NCBI GenBank assembly: GCA_963693365.1
Contig: CAVNZM010000011.1
Span: forward strand, 7,874,001 to 7,938,000
Reading direction: 5' to 3'
From: Amoebidium appalachense
Taxonomy: Eukaryota; Ichthyosporea
Length of the DNA: 64,000 nt
The translations under genes were made by a program, and so were the position numbers. The notes under the pieces are model-generated. The model was not told where the DNA came from. It ran no database searches and saw only the letters and a program-made list of their open reading frames with translations. This document shows positions 1-9,363 of the stretch, one piece after another. Positions within the stretch are counted from its first letter, which is position 1, and each line of letters begins with the position of its first letter.

Positions 1-433
1 CAGACAGCGTGCTCAGCAGGCCGCCGGCAGAGGGCTTCTTGGGGCGACCAGACTGGGCAACAGAGAGGGCTTGCACTTGGGCAGAAAGCGCCTGCAGCTG
101 CTCTTGGACGTCTACACCGTCAGAACGCCGCTGGGGAGAGGGCGACCCAGGTGGGGGGGAGGCACGGCCGCTGCGAGGAGTGCGACAGAGCAAGTGCAGC
201 TGGTCGGTGACTTTCCAACCGACCATCTCAGGGTCATCAAAAGCCACCGAGCGCGCCTTGAGGGCTGAAACCACACTGTTGACGGTTTCTGCCGGCAGGC
301 TGTTCCAGGGGAGGGCGTTGGACTGCAAAACGGCCAGACTTTTGAGACTTGCGTCGTCCGCATCGGTAGAGATCTCCAAAAGCTTTTCGAGGAGAGCGGC
401 CCCCTTGGCGACCAGAGCAGATGGAGGGGCCAT
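1..433 (-). CDS. ORF1 (Gag-like) N-terminal part, YR retrotransposon copy A, cut by window edge
   Basis: Minus-strand ATG at 433 opens the Gag-like ORF1 of the Ngaro-like retrotransposon, and the frame runs without a stop to base 1, so only about 144 of 351 codons are present. The protein starts MAPPSALVAKG and is near-identical to the complete copies at 15749-16804 and 40063-41118. The visible part covers the N-terminal helical region, the Pro/Ser-rich linker and the start of a predicted coiled coil (VQEQLQALSAQVQ). ORF1 of this order is presumed to package the RNA, but I see no zinc knuckle. The start was chosen because it follows the conserved untranslated leader and is shared by all copies. 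Confidence 0.8.
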   Translation of the reverse strand, partial: MAPPSALVAKGAALLEKLLEISTDADDASLKSLAVLQSNALPWNSLPAETVNSVVSALKARSVAFDDPEMVGWKVTDQLHLLCRTPRSGRASPPPGSPSPQRRSDGVDVQEQLQALSAQVQALSVAQSGRPKKPSAGGLLSTLS

Positions 434-1164
434 TGCAATGCTCACAAACCAGACTAGAGCACGAAAACTTGAAAACGAAGACTGGAAAATGCAAAAAACG
501 TGGGAAAACCGACACCGCAAAAAACGTCCGAAAACCAGCTAAAACGCAACGGCGCGCACGCAAAACTCTTACCAGATGCTGCCGAAGCTAAGCGCGCGCT
601 CCTGGGCAAAAAAAACTAGAGAAAAAACGAACAAGAGCGCGAAAAACGGGGACTAGAGTTGCAAAAACTTAGCTAAAAAATTGGGCCTAAAGAGACCTAA
701 ACGCGCTCAGTAGCGCCGCAACTGACCTCCCTGGGGCCGCGCAAGCTCATTATAGAGCGCGGCCCACATTTTTGCCTATGGAAATATGAAGAAATGACTT
801 AGAACCTATCAAATCCATGAAATCTACCAAAATGGAATTTTTGCTGCACATCAACCAATGAAAAATTTTCACAAGTGGCTAAAACCCCTAGATCATAAAG
901 ACCAAATCCATTGCCGCCCATTTCGGACTAGATATAACTCAAACTCATCAAAATATCCATATGGCATATCCCACAGAACATAAAAACAGCTACAGCTCCC
1001 TAAATAAAAATGCTAGCAGCCTGAAACTTTGTACACACATCAAACACACCATGGCCTACAGCATTATACTACCACGAAGTTTACAGCACACTCGCAACAC
1101 ACAATTTCACTCCAACGGGGCTATCTAATTCTCCTGCAAAGAAAACACGTTTACAAACTTAATA
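434..1164 (-). repeat. A1 repeat and untranslated leader of YR retrotransposon copy A
   Basis: Read on the minus strand, the element begins at 1164 with TATTAAGTTTGTAAACG. It runs through the 504-bp A repeat (1164 to 661) and a 227-bp leader to the ORF1 start. Position 1164 is a true terminus: beyond it the sequence changes at once to transposase coding sequence. The A repeat contains the GC-rich palindrome around TATAATG described at 15417-15448. Confidence 0.8.
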
Positions 1165-2633
1165 TTCATTTCGAAATGGTAATAGGCCGGTTGATTTTGT
1201 TTGCGTTTCTTGCTTCGGAAAACAAACGCGGTATTGCCGTATGCCTCGGTTTGAACCCATCCGTCGGCCCCACCCGCACCGACCACCACCAATCTCGGCC
1301 CTTTTCCATCCTTGCGTTTTGTTCCGCGCGGTAGCTCCTTGACCGTCACCCCATTGACTTTCTTGACATTTTACCACCCACGTGATTGCCGGTGATTTTG
1401 GTTGACTGCCGTTTCGTCGAGAAATACGATTTTCCTGCCCGATTCCTTGTACTTGGCGTAGTCCAAAGTGAACGATAGCTGTTGTTGTTTGATTTGCTCG
1501 ATTGTTTGGATATCCGGCAACTCGCCCGGTAAAACCCCATATTTCATTTTCAGCCGATGAAATGCCTTATTCGTCGTGCGCGCTTTGAACGGATAGCGAA
1601 ACGGATCGGCGGCCCGAATCGGTGTAGCCGAAACGATCCTTCCTGGATCGTCAGTTTCGGTACTCGGTAATCGGCTGCGATCGTGACTGTAATCGAGCGA
1701 AGATCGGCAACGATCGGGATCGGGATCGGGATCGACGCCCCGGCCACACAAAGTCGCGCCGGTACTCATGTGGGGGTGCTCCGCTCGGGCGAGTCTCTCC
1801 ATCACCTTCCGAGTATGTTCTTCCGGCGGCTCTGGTTGGTTGGTTAAATCGATAAATTCGCGACCGAGAATTTTCGAGAGCCTCTCACGCATCTGCGGTT
1901 CGCATGTGAACGGATCGATCTCTGCAGACACATGGGGTTCTGGGAACTTCTCCAAGAAACGTATTGACGCGGCGGCACTCTCCTCCGAGATCTCCGGTTG
2001 GGAATTTTCGGTTATGTCGATCGGGGTGTTGTCGTTACTTTCCAACTGCCGTTGAACCATTCTGACTGTGATGTGATTGGCACCGCGTCGGATTACTCTA
2101 TCGATCGCCTCTTCAACAAGGATCAGGTGCCATTCAGTCAATCGCCTGCGGTTTTTCCCGTTTGTACGGTTTGCGATTGGGGACCACGCCATGGTTCTCC
2201 CTGGCCTGGATGAACCACCCTCTCAACGTTGATGGGGCGACATTATGAATTTCCCCGACCGTCTTGCACGCGACCGAGAGCTCCATATTGGTTGTGTCCA
2301 TAAGGTGCGCCACATCTCGGCAAAGAACATTTTCGTATCTTGGGAATGTTGCTTCTTGCGTTTGGGCTCAGGGGGATTCTTATCGGTTTTGCGTTTCCGT
2401 TTCGTGCCTGTTGCGGCGCGCTCCCCCGCAGACATGACCAATACAGTAGAGACGTGTGGCCCAGGTGCAGTCTTCAGGTTACGGTAGTGCAATTCGCCCT
2501 TGGCCGCCAAATTGAGCAGTCCGTCCGCGGCGATTACCTCGTCATCGTTTGGGCTGATTGGGTATGAGTGTGGCTGTTGTGTATAAATGGGTTGGAGTGC
2601 TGGGCGAAGAGTTTTTTCCGCTTCTGTTTGCAT
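1165..2633 (-). pseudogene. Tc1/mariner/IS630-type DDE transposase, N-terminal half, broken
   Basis: The minus strand encodes the front of a DDE transposase that would cut and paste a DNA transposon. One frame holds 2633-2223 and 2192-1371 and continues to 1165, interrupted by a TGA at 2223-2225 and a TAA at 1371-1373. The helix-turn-helix segment (ELSVACKTVGEIHNVAPSTL) reads in another frame between about 2370 and 2130, so two frameshifts are also present. The first catalytic Asp lies in IVFLDETAVNQNH, followed by an ADGWVQTEAYGN-like core strand. The sequence stops at YYHFEMN, exactly where YR copy A begins. The missing catalytic half is at 31760-32546. Family assignment rests on LDET and the later MDNAPYH and NPIE motifs. 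Confidence 0.82.
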
Positions 2634-3448
2634 AACCGTGTTGCTGCATTGGCCATTTTTGTACGTGTTTACTACTTGAGGGGGGGTACATGTGTGTGTG
2701 GTGGGATATTTTCCTTGTCATTGCATGGATCTTGATTGAAACTACGGATGGGTACAATCGATTGCATGCGCTCGACCTGAATCATATAGCCAACAGGATT
2801 GCGCGGAAGGATTTGTTTCCTTTCGCGTGGCTGGTGGTGGTAAAATGGGTTTGGACCATTGCCGGGACCAGGTACCCATTTCTGGCCCGACTGCGAGAGA
2901 TCGTGTAACTCCTTGGGTAACATGGTGGCAGAACGTGAAAACAGAGCGCGGCAGAAAGGTATAAGAGGTGAATGTGATTAACGTTACCACAAGCCCGACA
3001 ATGTAGAAATGAAGACGTTGTGAATATGGAAAGGCCATAAACGCAGAGAAATCGATATAATTTTTTTTTATAGGATTAAATTCATCCAATCAGTACACAA
3101 AAGTCGGACTAAAGTGCATCAAATGATGTTGTTGACGATTTTTGCCAAAAATCATTGGAACTCGAAACTTTACACTGCTCCTGTTGGAATCTATTTAAAC
3201 GGGCTCCAATCAGAATTAGTAAAACCACAATTCCTATGCACCGCATTGCGGCAAAATGCTAACATGATCTCGTGATCTGGCGCAAGGCGTCGCAAAGGTT
3301 ACGCAAAACTGGTTTTCTATCGTACTGTTTTGACTCGTTGTAGTCTAATTTGTGACGTCATTAGACAATATGCACGGAGGCCGCACTGCAACACAACCGT
3401 ATGCATAAGAAAACCGCCGTAGACTATATTATAAATTTTGCATATAAA
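2634..3448. other. Non-coding 5' part of the Tc1/mariner-like element
   Basis: This lies between the first codon of the transposase pseudogene and the terminal inverted repeat. I see no convincing coding frame or RNA gene; the short open frames here do not resemble anything. It is assigned to the DNA transposon only by position. Confidence 0.45.
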
Positions 3449-3502
3449 TTGCGCAACAGCTTGTCTTGTTCTGATTGGTGCGAGAATTCAATGCAATACT
3501 TG
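3449..3502. repeat. Terminal inverted repeat, N-side, of the Tc1/mariner-like element
   Basis: The sequence matches 33027-33080 at about 42 of 54 positions when both are read outward. The inner 48 bp are the best conserved part and share TCTGATTGGTGC and AGAATTCAATGCAA. It is followed at 3503-3504 by TA and then YR-element sequence (GGCACTAGG), as expected for a mariner-type insertion at TA. Confidence 0.7.
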
Positions 3503-3664
3503 TAGGCACTAGGCACCCCTTTTGGAGCATATTTCTGTATGACATTTGTCATTCTTTTCATTGCTCCTGTGGAGCACACCTGTGCCTGCTTGTGAGATTG
3601 ATCCACAGGCACCGGCTCATGTATCCCCCTGCTGGGGCTGGTAAAGACGACGTTGGCATAAGAA
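3503..3664 (+). repeat. Linker plus B2 (3' end) of a YR retrotransposon copy, split by the mariner insertion
   Basis: The segment starts at the TA target and continues GGCACTAGGC, the same linker that follows A2 in full copies. B2 occupies 3569-3664 (96 bp) and ends GGCATAAGAA. The other side of the same linker, in the matching orientation, is at 33081-33107. The bases near 3512-3540 are diverged from the other copies, so this is an older copy. Confidence 0.7.
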
Positions 3665-4034
3665 AGTCATTTCTTCATATTTCCATAGGCAAAAATGTGG
3701 GCCGCGCTAAATAATGAATGAGCTTGCGCGGCCCCAGGGAGGTCAGTTGCGGCGCTACTGAGCGCGTTAAGGTCTCTTTAGGCCCAATTGTTTAGCTAAG
3801 TTTTTGCAACTCTAGTCCCCGTTTTTCGCGCTGTTGTTCGTTTTTTCTCTAGTTGTTTTTGCCCAGGAGCGCGCGCCTAGCTCCGGCAGCATCTGGTAAG
3901 AGTTTTGCGTGCGCGCCATTGCGTTTTAGCTGGTTTCCGGACGTTTTTTGCGGTGTCGGTTTTCCCACGTTTTTTGCATTTTCCAGTCTTCGTTTTCAAG
4001 TTTTTGTGCTCTAGTCTGGTTTGTGAGCATTGCA
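3665..4034 (+). repeat. 5'-truncated A repeat and leader of YR copy B
   Basis: Immediately after the B2 terminus the sequence resumes inside the A repeat at AGTCATTTCTTC. The first ~365 bp of A, including TATTAAG, are missing. The GC-rich palindrome, the CTTTAGGCCCAAT segment and the leader up to ORF1 are retained with scattered substitutions. Confidence 0.7.
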
Positions 4035-4579
4035 ATGGCCCCTCCTCCTGCTCTGGTTGGCAAGGGCGCCGCTCTCCTTGAAAAGCCTTTGGAGATCTCT
4101 ACCAATGCGGACGACACAAGTCTCAAAAGTCTGGCCATTTTGCAGTCCAACGCCCTCCCCTGGAACAGCCTGTGGCAGAAACCGTCAACAGTGTGGTTTC
4201 AGCCCTCAAGGCGCGCTCGGTGGCTTTTGATGACCCTGAGATGGTTGGTTGAAAAGTAACTGACCAGCTGCACTTGCTCTGTCGCACTCCTCGCAGCGGA
4301 CGTGCCTCGCCCCCACCTGGGTCGCCCTCTCCCCAGCGGCGTTCTGACGGTGTAGACGTCCAAGAGCAGCTGCAGGCGCTATCTGCCCAAGTGCGAGCCC
4401 TCTCTGTTGCCCGGTCTGGTCGCCCCAAGAAGCCCTCTGCCGGCGGCCTGCTGAGCACGCTGTCTGCGCGGGCAAAGGGTAAGGAGCCTGTCTATGCAAA
4501 TGACACCGGCAGTGAAGACACCCCATCGTCGAGTGAGGATTCTTCTTCCAGCAGCAGTGGCTACGGTCGTTCCTCTCGC
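4035..4579 (+). pseudogene. ORF1 (Gag-like) of YR copy B, frameshifted and truncated
   Basis: It begins MAPPPALVGKGAA at ATG 4035, of the 'MAPPP' subfamily. A one-base loss near 4172 (CTGTGGCAG for CTGCCGGCAG) shifts the frame, and the rest of ORF1 reads in a second frame as far as the serine-rich stretch (SSSEDSSSSSSGYGRSS). At about 4579 it is fused to the N-terminal part of ORF2 (GGAGTCAACG), losing the ORF1 C-terminus and the ORF1-ORF2 spacer. Confidence 0.75.
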
Positions 4580-4776
4580 GGAGTCAACGCCTTCGGCAAC
4601 GTCTGTCTTACCGCCTGAAGGGGGTTACCTTGGCTAACCGTTGTCTTGGTGCCCTCAACGAGCTGGCCTACACCATGCTACTACTACGAATTTTACAGCA
4701 CACTCGCAACACACAATTTCACTCCAACGGGGCTATCTGATTCTCCTGTAAAGAAAACACGTTTACAAACTAAATA
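4580..4776 (+). repeat. ORF2 fragment joined to an inverted piece of the A repeat
   Basis: Bases 4580-4665 match ORF2 around its codons 40-67. Bases 4666-4776 are the first ~110 bp of an A repeat on the opposite strand, ending AAACTAAATA, the complement of TATTTAGTTT. At 4777 ORF2 resumes in its RNase H part. Most of the reverse transcriptase is therefore missing, with an inverted A fragment in the gap. Confidence 0.65.
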
Positions 4777-5068
4777 TCATCGTTGCCGCTATTCCAACTA
4801 TATCAACATTCTGGAGGGAGAAGCCTTGCTCCTGGGGCTTCGTCGATTAGGTTGGTCTACGGCTGCCCGGGGCTCCCGCTACCTTTGGGGCCTCGATTCG
4901 ACGGCGCTGCTTGGGGCTGTTGCTAAGGGTCGTTCAGCATCCCGACGCCTTAACCGTGTATGCCGCCAGGTGGCTGCCTACACGCTTGCCCTCGACATTC
5001 GTTTGTATTGTGTGTGGCTGCCGTCAGCCAACAATCCTGCAGATGGTCCCTCGCGGTTTTCTGGCTGA
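4777..5068 (+). pseudogene. ORF2 C-terminal RNase H fragment, YR copy B
   Basis: This encodes the last ~95 codons of ORF2: the RNase H Glu region (LEGEALLLGLRRL), the third acidic motif (GLDSTALLGA) and the C-terminal motif PSANNPADGPSRF, with Asn for His in place of PSAHNPADG. The stop TGA is at 5066-5068. The polymerase domain is absent, so it is inactive. Confidence 0.78.
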
Positions 5069-5976
5069 CCAGGCCTTAAAGCCCCCAACCCTCAAGGCCT
5101 ACCGGGATGCTGTTGTTGAGTTCCTGGATTGGTTGCCCCCTGGCACCGACACCAAGTCCCCCGCCGAACTGGACGACCTCCTAGTGGAGTATTTTGAGGA
5201 GTGTTATGCCATTGATCCATTGCGTGACCAGCCTCAGCGCTGTGTCAACACAGCTGCCTGCATCGAGCATTTCATGCCACGCCTGGGTCCACACCTGCAG
5301 GCCGCCCAACGAAGCCTGCAGGGCTGAAACCGGCTTGTTCCAGCAAAAACCACGCCCCCGCTTCTGTTTTCATTAGTCCTCGTCATTGGCCATCATTTGT
5401 ATTCCAAGATTGGCCCCTTGTTTGGTATTGCTGTTTTGCTTGGATTTGAGTGTTATCTTCGTGTCATTGAGCTGCTTATGCTCACCCGTGCGGATCTTGT
5501 TTTGCCCGACGACCCCGTTCCCCACGACATGCCACCCGGTACAGGCGGCATCCGCCTGGCCGACACCAAGACTGGTCTTAATCAGTTTGTCCCCATCTTC
5601 GATCCTTCCCTGTTGGCCATCCTGTCTTTCTGGTTCCGTGGCGCCCCCCCTTCTGCGCGGCTGTTTCCTTTCTCGTATGATGTTCTGCGTGCCAAGTTCC
5701 AAGCGGCATGTGACTCCCTCGGCCTCAACGATTGATTATGGGTTCCATCTTCACAGTCTTCGCCATGGTGGTGCCTCGAGAGACTACGTCAGGGATGTTT
5801 CGGTGGAGACGATTGCTCTGCGTGGTCGGTTGAGATCACATGCCTCCCTCCGCCGGTATGTGCAGGCCGTCCAGTCTCTTGTTCTTTCTATTCGGGTGCC
5901 TGCGTCGCTCCTTGCCCGGGCTGCAGCGCTGCGTCAGTCACCCACGGCATGGTTCGTTCCTTCCCGTGCCAGATAG
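5043..5976 (+). pseudogene. ORF3 tyrosine recombinase of YR copy B, broken
   Basis: ATG 5043 (MVPRGFLADQ) overlaps the ORF2 end as in other copies. A TGG-to-TGA change stops the frame at 5325-5327. The frame continues to 5735 and is then shifted by a 4-base insertion (AACGATTGATTATGG). The catalytic region is still readable: YLRVIELLMLTRADL with the first Arg, HLHSLRHGGAS with the HxxR box, and LRRYVQ with the nucleophilic Tyr. The Gly-Arg-Trp step reads GRLRS. Dead as a protein. Confidence 0.8.
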
Positions 5977-5982
5977 GGAGTG

Positions 5983-6243
5983 GTGGAGCACACCTGTGCC
6001 TGCTTGTGAGATTGATCCACAGGCACCGGCTCATATATCCCCTTGCTGGGGCTGGTAAAGACGACGTTGGCATAAGAATATTTAGTTTGTAAACGTGTTT
6101 TCTTTGCAGGAGAATTAGATAGCCCCTTTGGAGTTAAATTGTGTGTTGCGAGTGTGCTGTAAAATTTGTAGTAGTAGCATGTTGTAGGCCTTGGTGTGTT
6201 TGATGTGTGTGCAAAGTTTCAGGCTGCTAGCATTTTCATTTAA
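5983..6243 (+). repeat. B1 and truncated A2 of YR copy B
   Basis: B1 is 5983-6078 (96 bp, ending CATAAGAA). A2 begins directly at 6079 with TATTTAGTTTG, the variant start seen in this subfamily, and is cut at about 6243, where ORF1 sequence of another copy takes over. The direct B1/A2 joint is the repeated signature of this family. Confidence 0.75.
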
Positions 6244-6862
6244 CAAGGCGCGCTCGGTGGCTTTTGATGACCCTGAGATGGTCGGTTGGAAAGTCACCGA
6301 CCAGCTGCACTTGCTCTGTCGCACTCCTCGCAGCGGCCGTGCCTCCCCCCCCACCTGGGTTGCCCGCTCCCCAGCGGCGTTCTGACGGTGTAGACGTCCA
6401 AGAGCAGCTGCAGGCGCTTTCTGCCCAAGTGCAAGCCCTCTCTGTTGCCCAGTCTGGTCGCCCCAAGAAGCCCTCTGCCGGCGGCCTGCTGAGCACGCTG
6501 TCTGTGCGGACAAAGGGCAAGGAGCCTGTCAATGCGTACGACACGGGCAGTGAAGACACCCCATCGTCGAGTGAGGATTCTTCTCCCAGCAGCAGTGGCT
6601 ACGGTCGTTCCTCTTGCACCCGTCGTTCCTCTGGCCGTTCCAAACCTAACCCCAGCCGTTATCTGCTCTCCAGCGGCGCCAAAGTCAACCTGCGCGTCAA
6701 AGAACGTCTGGCCCCTTCCTACCTCAAGAGTACCTTGGCTGACCAGGCCTCGGTTACTGCGGCTGTCCACGCGGCGGATTGGGTCAGCTACCGCAACAAA
6801 CGGGAGGCTCTGACGCTTGCCCGTATGCTGGATCTGCTGCTGGCCGCCGACCCTAAGGCCTG
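6244..6862 (+). pseudogene. ORF1 (Gag-like) internal fragment, YR copy C
   Basis: It corresponds to about codons 58-262 of ORF1: the Pro-rich linker, coiled coil, serine-rich tract, and the region NLRVKERLAPSYLKS through ARMLDLLLAADPKA. It has neither start nor proper end: the left edge abuts a truncated A2 and the right edge (AAGGCC/TGC) abuts A-repeat sequence. An extra C near 6345 (eight in the run CCCCCCCC) shifts the frame relative to other copies. Confidence 0.7.
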
Positions 6863-7250
6863 CATTGCGAGTGTGCTGTAAAATTCGTAGTAATCGCAAG
6901 TTGTAGGCCTTGGTGTGTTTGATGTGTGTGCAAAGTTTCAGGCTGCTAGCATTTTTATTTAGGGAGCTGTAGCTGTTTTTATGTTCTGTGGGATATGCCA
7001 TATGGATATTTTGATGAGTTTGAGTTATATCTAGTCCGAAATGGGCGGCAATCGATTTGGTCTTTATGATCTAGGGGTTTTAGCCACTTGTGAAAATGTT
7101 TCATTGGTTGTTGTGCAGCAAAAATTCTCTTTTGGTAGATTTCATGGATTTGATAGGTTCTAAGTCATTTTTAGCCACTTGTGAAAAATTTTCATTGGTT
7201 GATGTGCAGCAAAAATTCCATTTTGGTAGATTTCATGGATTTGATAGGTT
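6863..7250 (+). repeat. A-repeat fragment with internal tandem duplication
   Basis: This matches the A repeat from GTTGCGAGTGTGCTG onward. A segment of roughly 85 bp is present twice in a row (about 7080-7171 and 7172-7250; each contains TAGCCACTTGTGAAAA and ATTTCATGGATTTGATAGG). It stops in the middle of A at the boundary with the duplicated satellite block. Confidence 0.7.
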
Positions 7251-8184
7251 CTAATCCCTTGACAGAAGAGTAACAAGGTGTGTGTGTATGTGTATGAGGC
7301 CCAAAAAAAAAAAAAAGGACGCCCAACATGACAATATAAGGGGGGCACTCTTACACCAAACCATACCATACCAAATGCCGGCAGAGTAATTAACAGGACA
7401 AAGAGCCGGTACCCACCTATGGGTGCTAAACATGCACATGATCATTCATGTGCTATAAGAGCAACACAGAAACGAAACACGGAAGCAACAGCAGCCATAG
7501 GACAAAGAGCCCCAGACCCACAGGGTCTTGCCTCCATACTTTATTTACCTTAACAGGACAAAGAGCCGGTACCCACCTATGAAACGAAAAACGGAAACAA
7601 CAGCAGCCATAGGACAAAGAGCCGGTACCCACCTCTAGATGATAACGTAGCCTTATAGCTGCTGATGACTTCATGGGCCAACCTTGCCAAAACCTGTAAA
7701 GGAACTCGAGCTAAGAATTAGCTCATCCTACTTGCGAGAAGTGGGGGGAGGGGGGGGGGGGGGGGGGGGGGACTGAGGGGGCTGACTGAGAGTGGCAAAA
7801 AAAGAGTCGACAGAACCAACCTCAAACATAGTAAGGACGGAAACCCGGACCAGAACTTATGAAGTCTAGAGAAGCAGAAAATAGCTTGAACGATCGGTGG
7901 AGGGGATGATAGCTATAGTGCTAACAGCAAAAGTAGTGCCCACAGTCGCTGGTTCATGAACGTGAAAGGCAACGTGCATCTGCAGCCAGCAGACACACGC
8001 ACACGCACGCACGCACGCACACACACATACACACACACACACACAGACACAGACACAGACCAGACAGACAAACGCCATATGCACAAAAGCAGGCAACACA
8101 AAACTAACCTTCAAGAAGAAGCTGCAGCATGCAGCATGGTCCAAAACAATCAGCACGGTGGCTGCGCGATCTGCGGAGGGGATC

Positions 8185-8292
8185 TGTGACCAGGCGCTGC
8201 GGGAAGGGAACTGCGACCAGGCGACCTGCGGGAAGGGACCTGCGACCAGGCGACCTGCGGGAAAGGACCTGCGGACCTGCGGGAAGGGGGAA
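8185..8292. repeat. GC-rich ~23-bp minisatellite
   Basis: Four to five imperfect units of the type GACCTGCGGGAAGGGACCTG / CGACCAGGC. The same array is at 22028-22135 and 57532-57640 in the other block copies. Confidence 0.7.
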
Positions 8293-8630
8293 GAGAAATG
8301 GAGAAAACAACGTGCGTACAGGCTTAAATGGAGAAAAAATTGCAAACCGGATTGGGATTTAGCCAATCACTATTCGCCGCGCCTGATTAGGAAAAAGATA
8401 AAAATAGATTTCGGCTCGCGCGCGCGCGTGCATCAGCTTGGTGCCCTTAGCGCTACCCTTAGTGCCCTTAGTCACAACTATCAGACTAGAGTTACGTGTC
8501 CTCCACTTCTTTGTTCTTGACCATTTTTTCGGCATGAAAGGGTTTCTGTTACTTTTTGCTGTCCTTCTTAGCGTGCTTGCTTGTCTTTTTTTCAACATGG
8601 GTGTCACTGGCGCTTTCGACTTCTTTGAAA

Positions 8631-8680
<50 letters not shown>

Positions 8681-8880
8681 GCACACACACTCACACATGC
8701 ACACTGCACACACACACACACACACACACACAGGCGCACACACACAGGCACGCACACACACACAGGCGCACACCTACACAACACAAACAGCACATGCACA
8801 CACAAGCGCACACACGCACACACCCTGTTAATCCCTGATCATGATGCCCCCTCCCCCCCCTCCCTCTTCCCCCCCCGCGC

Positions 8881-8912
<32 letters not shown>

Positions 8913-9216
8913 ACCCACCCCACCCACCCACCTACAAAGACGAAAACATTGTACATGTATTGCATACACAAATATACTCGCACATATACATACACACATT
9001 CACTTTAATCTTTTAGGCTACATGTGCAAAATACATTAATTATGCACAGTCGATAGAATTCGTTGTGAACCCCCCCCCCCCCCCCCCTCCCCCCTCCTCG
9101 TTCCCCCCATATGCAATGGGGATAATATTGTTTCCCGCTATTAATTAAAAAATCACTGTTCTAACTTCCTTTATAAGACTGAACCACTTGTAACACCGAC
9201 AGTTTCGGTTGTGTGG

Positions 9217-9252
<36 letters not shown>

Positions 9253-9363
9253 CCCACCCACCACCTTACCAATATTGAGGTGTACACTGCCCCCACATCC
9301 GCAACTGTGTGCTGAATATCCCGTGCTAGGAAACCAATAACGTGAAAGTAACACATGCCGCAT

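Noticed and set aside
8359-8823. Cys/Val- or His/Thr-rich frames over (CA)n and (CG)n
   Set aside because: Dipeptide-repeat translations of microsatellites, open on both strands.
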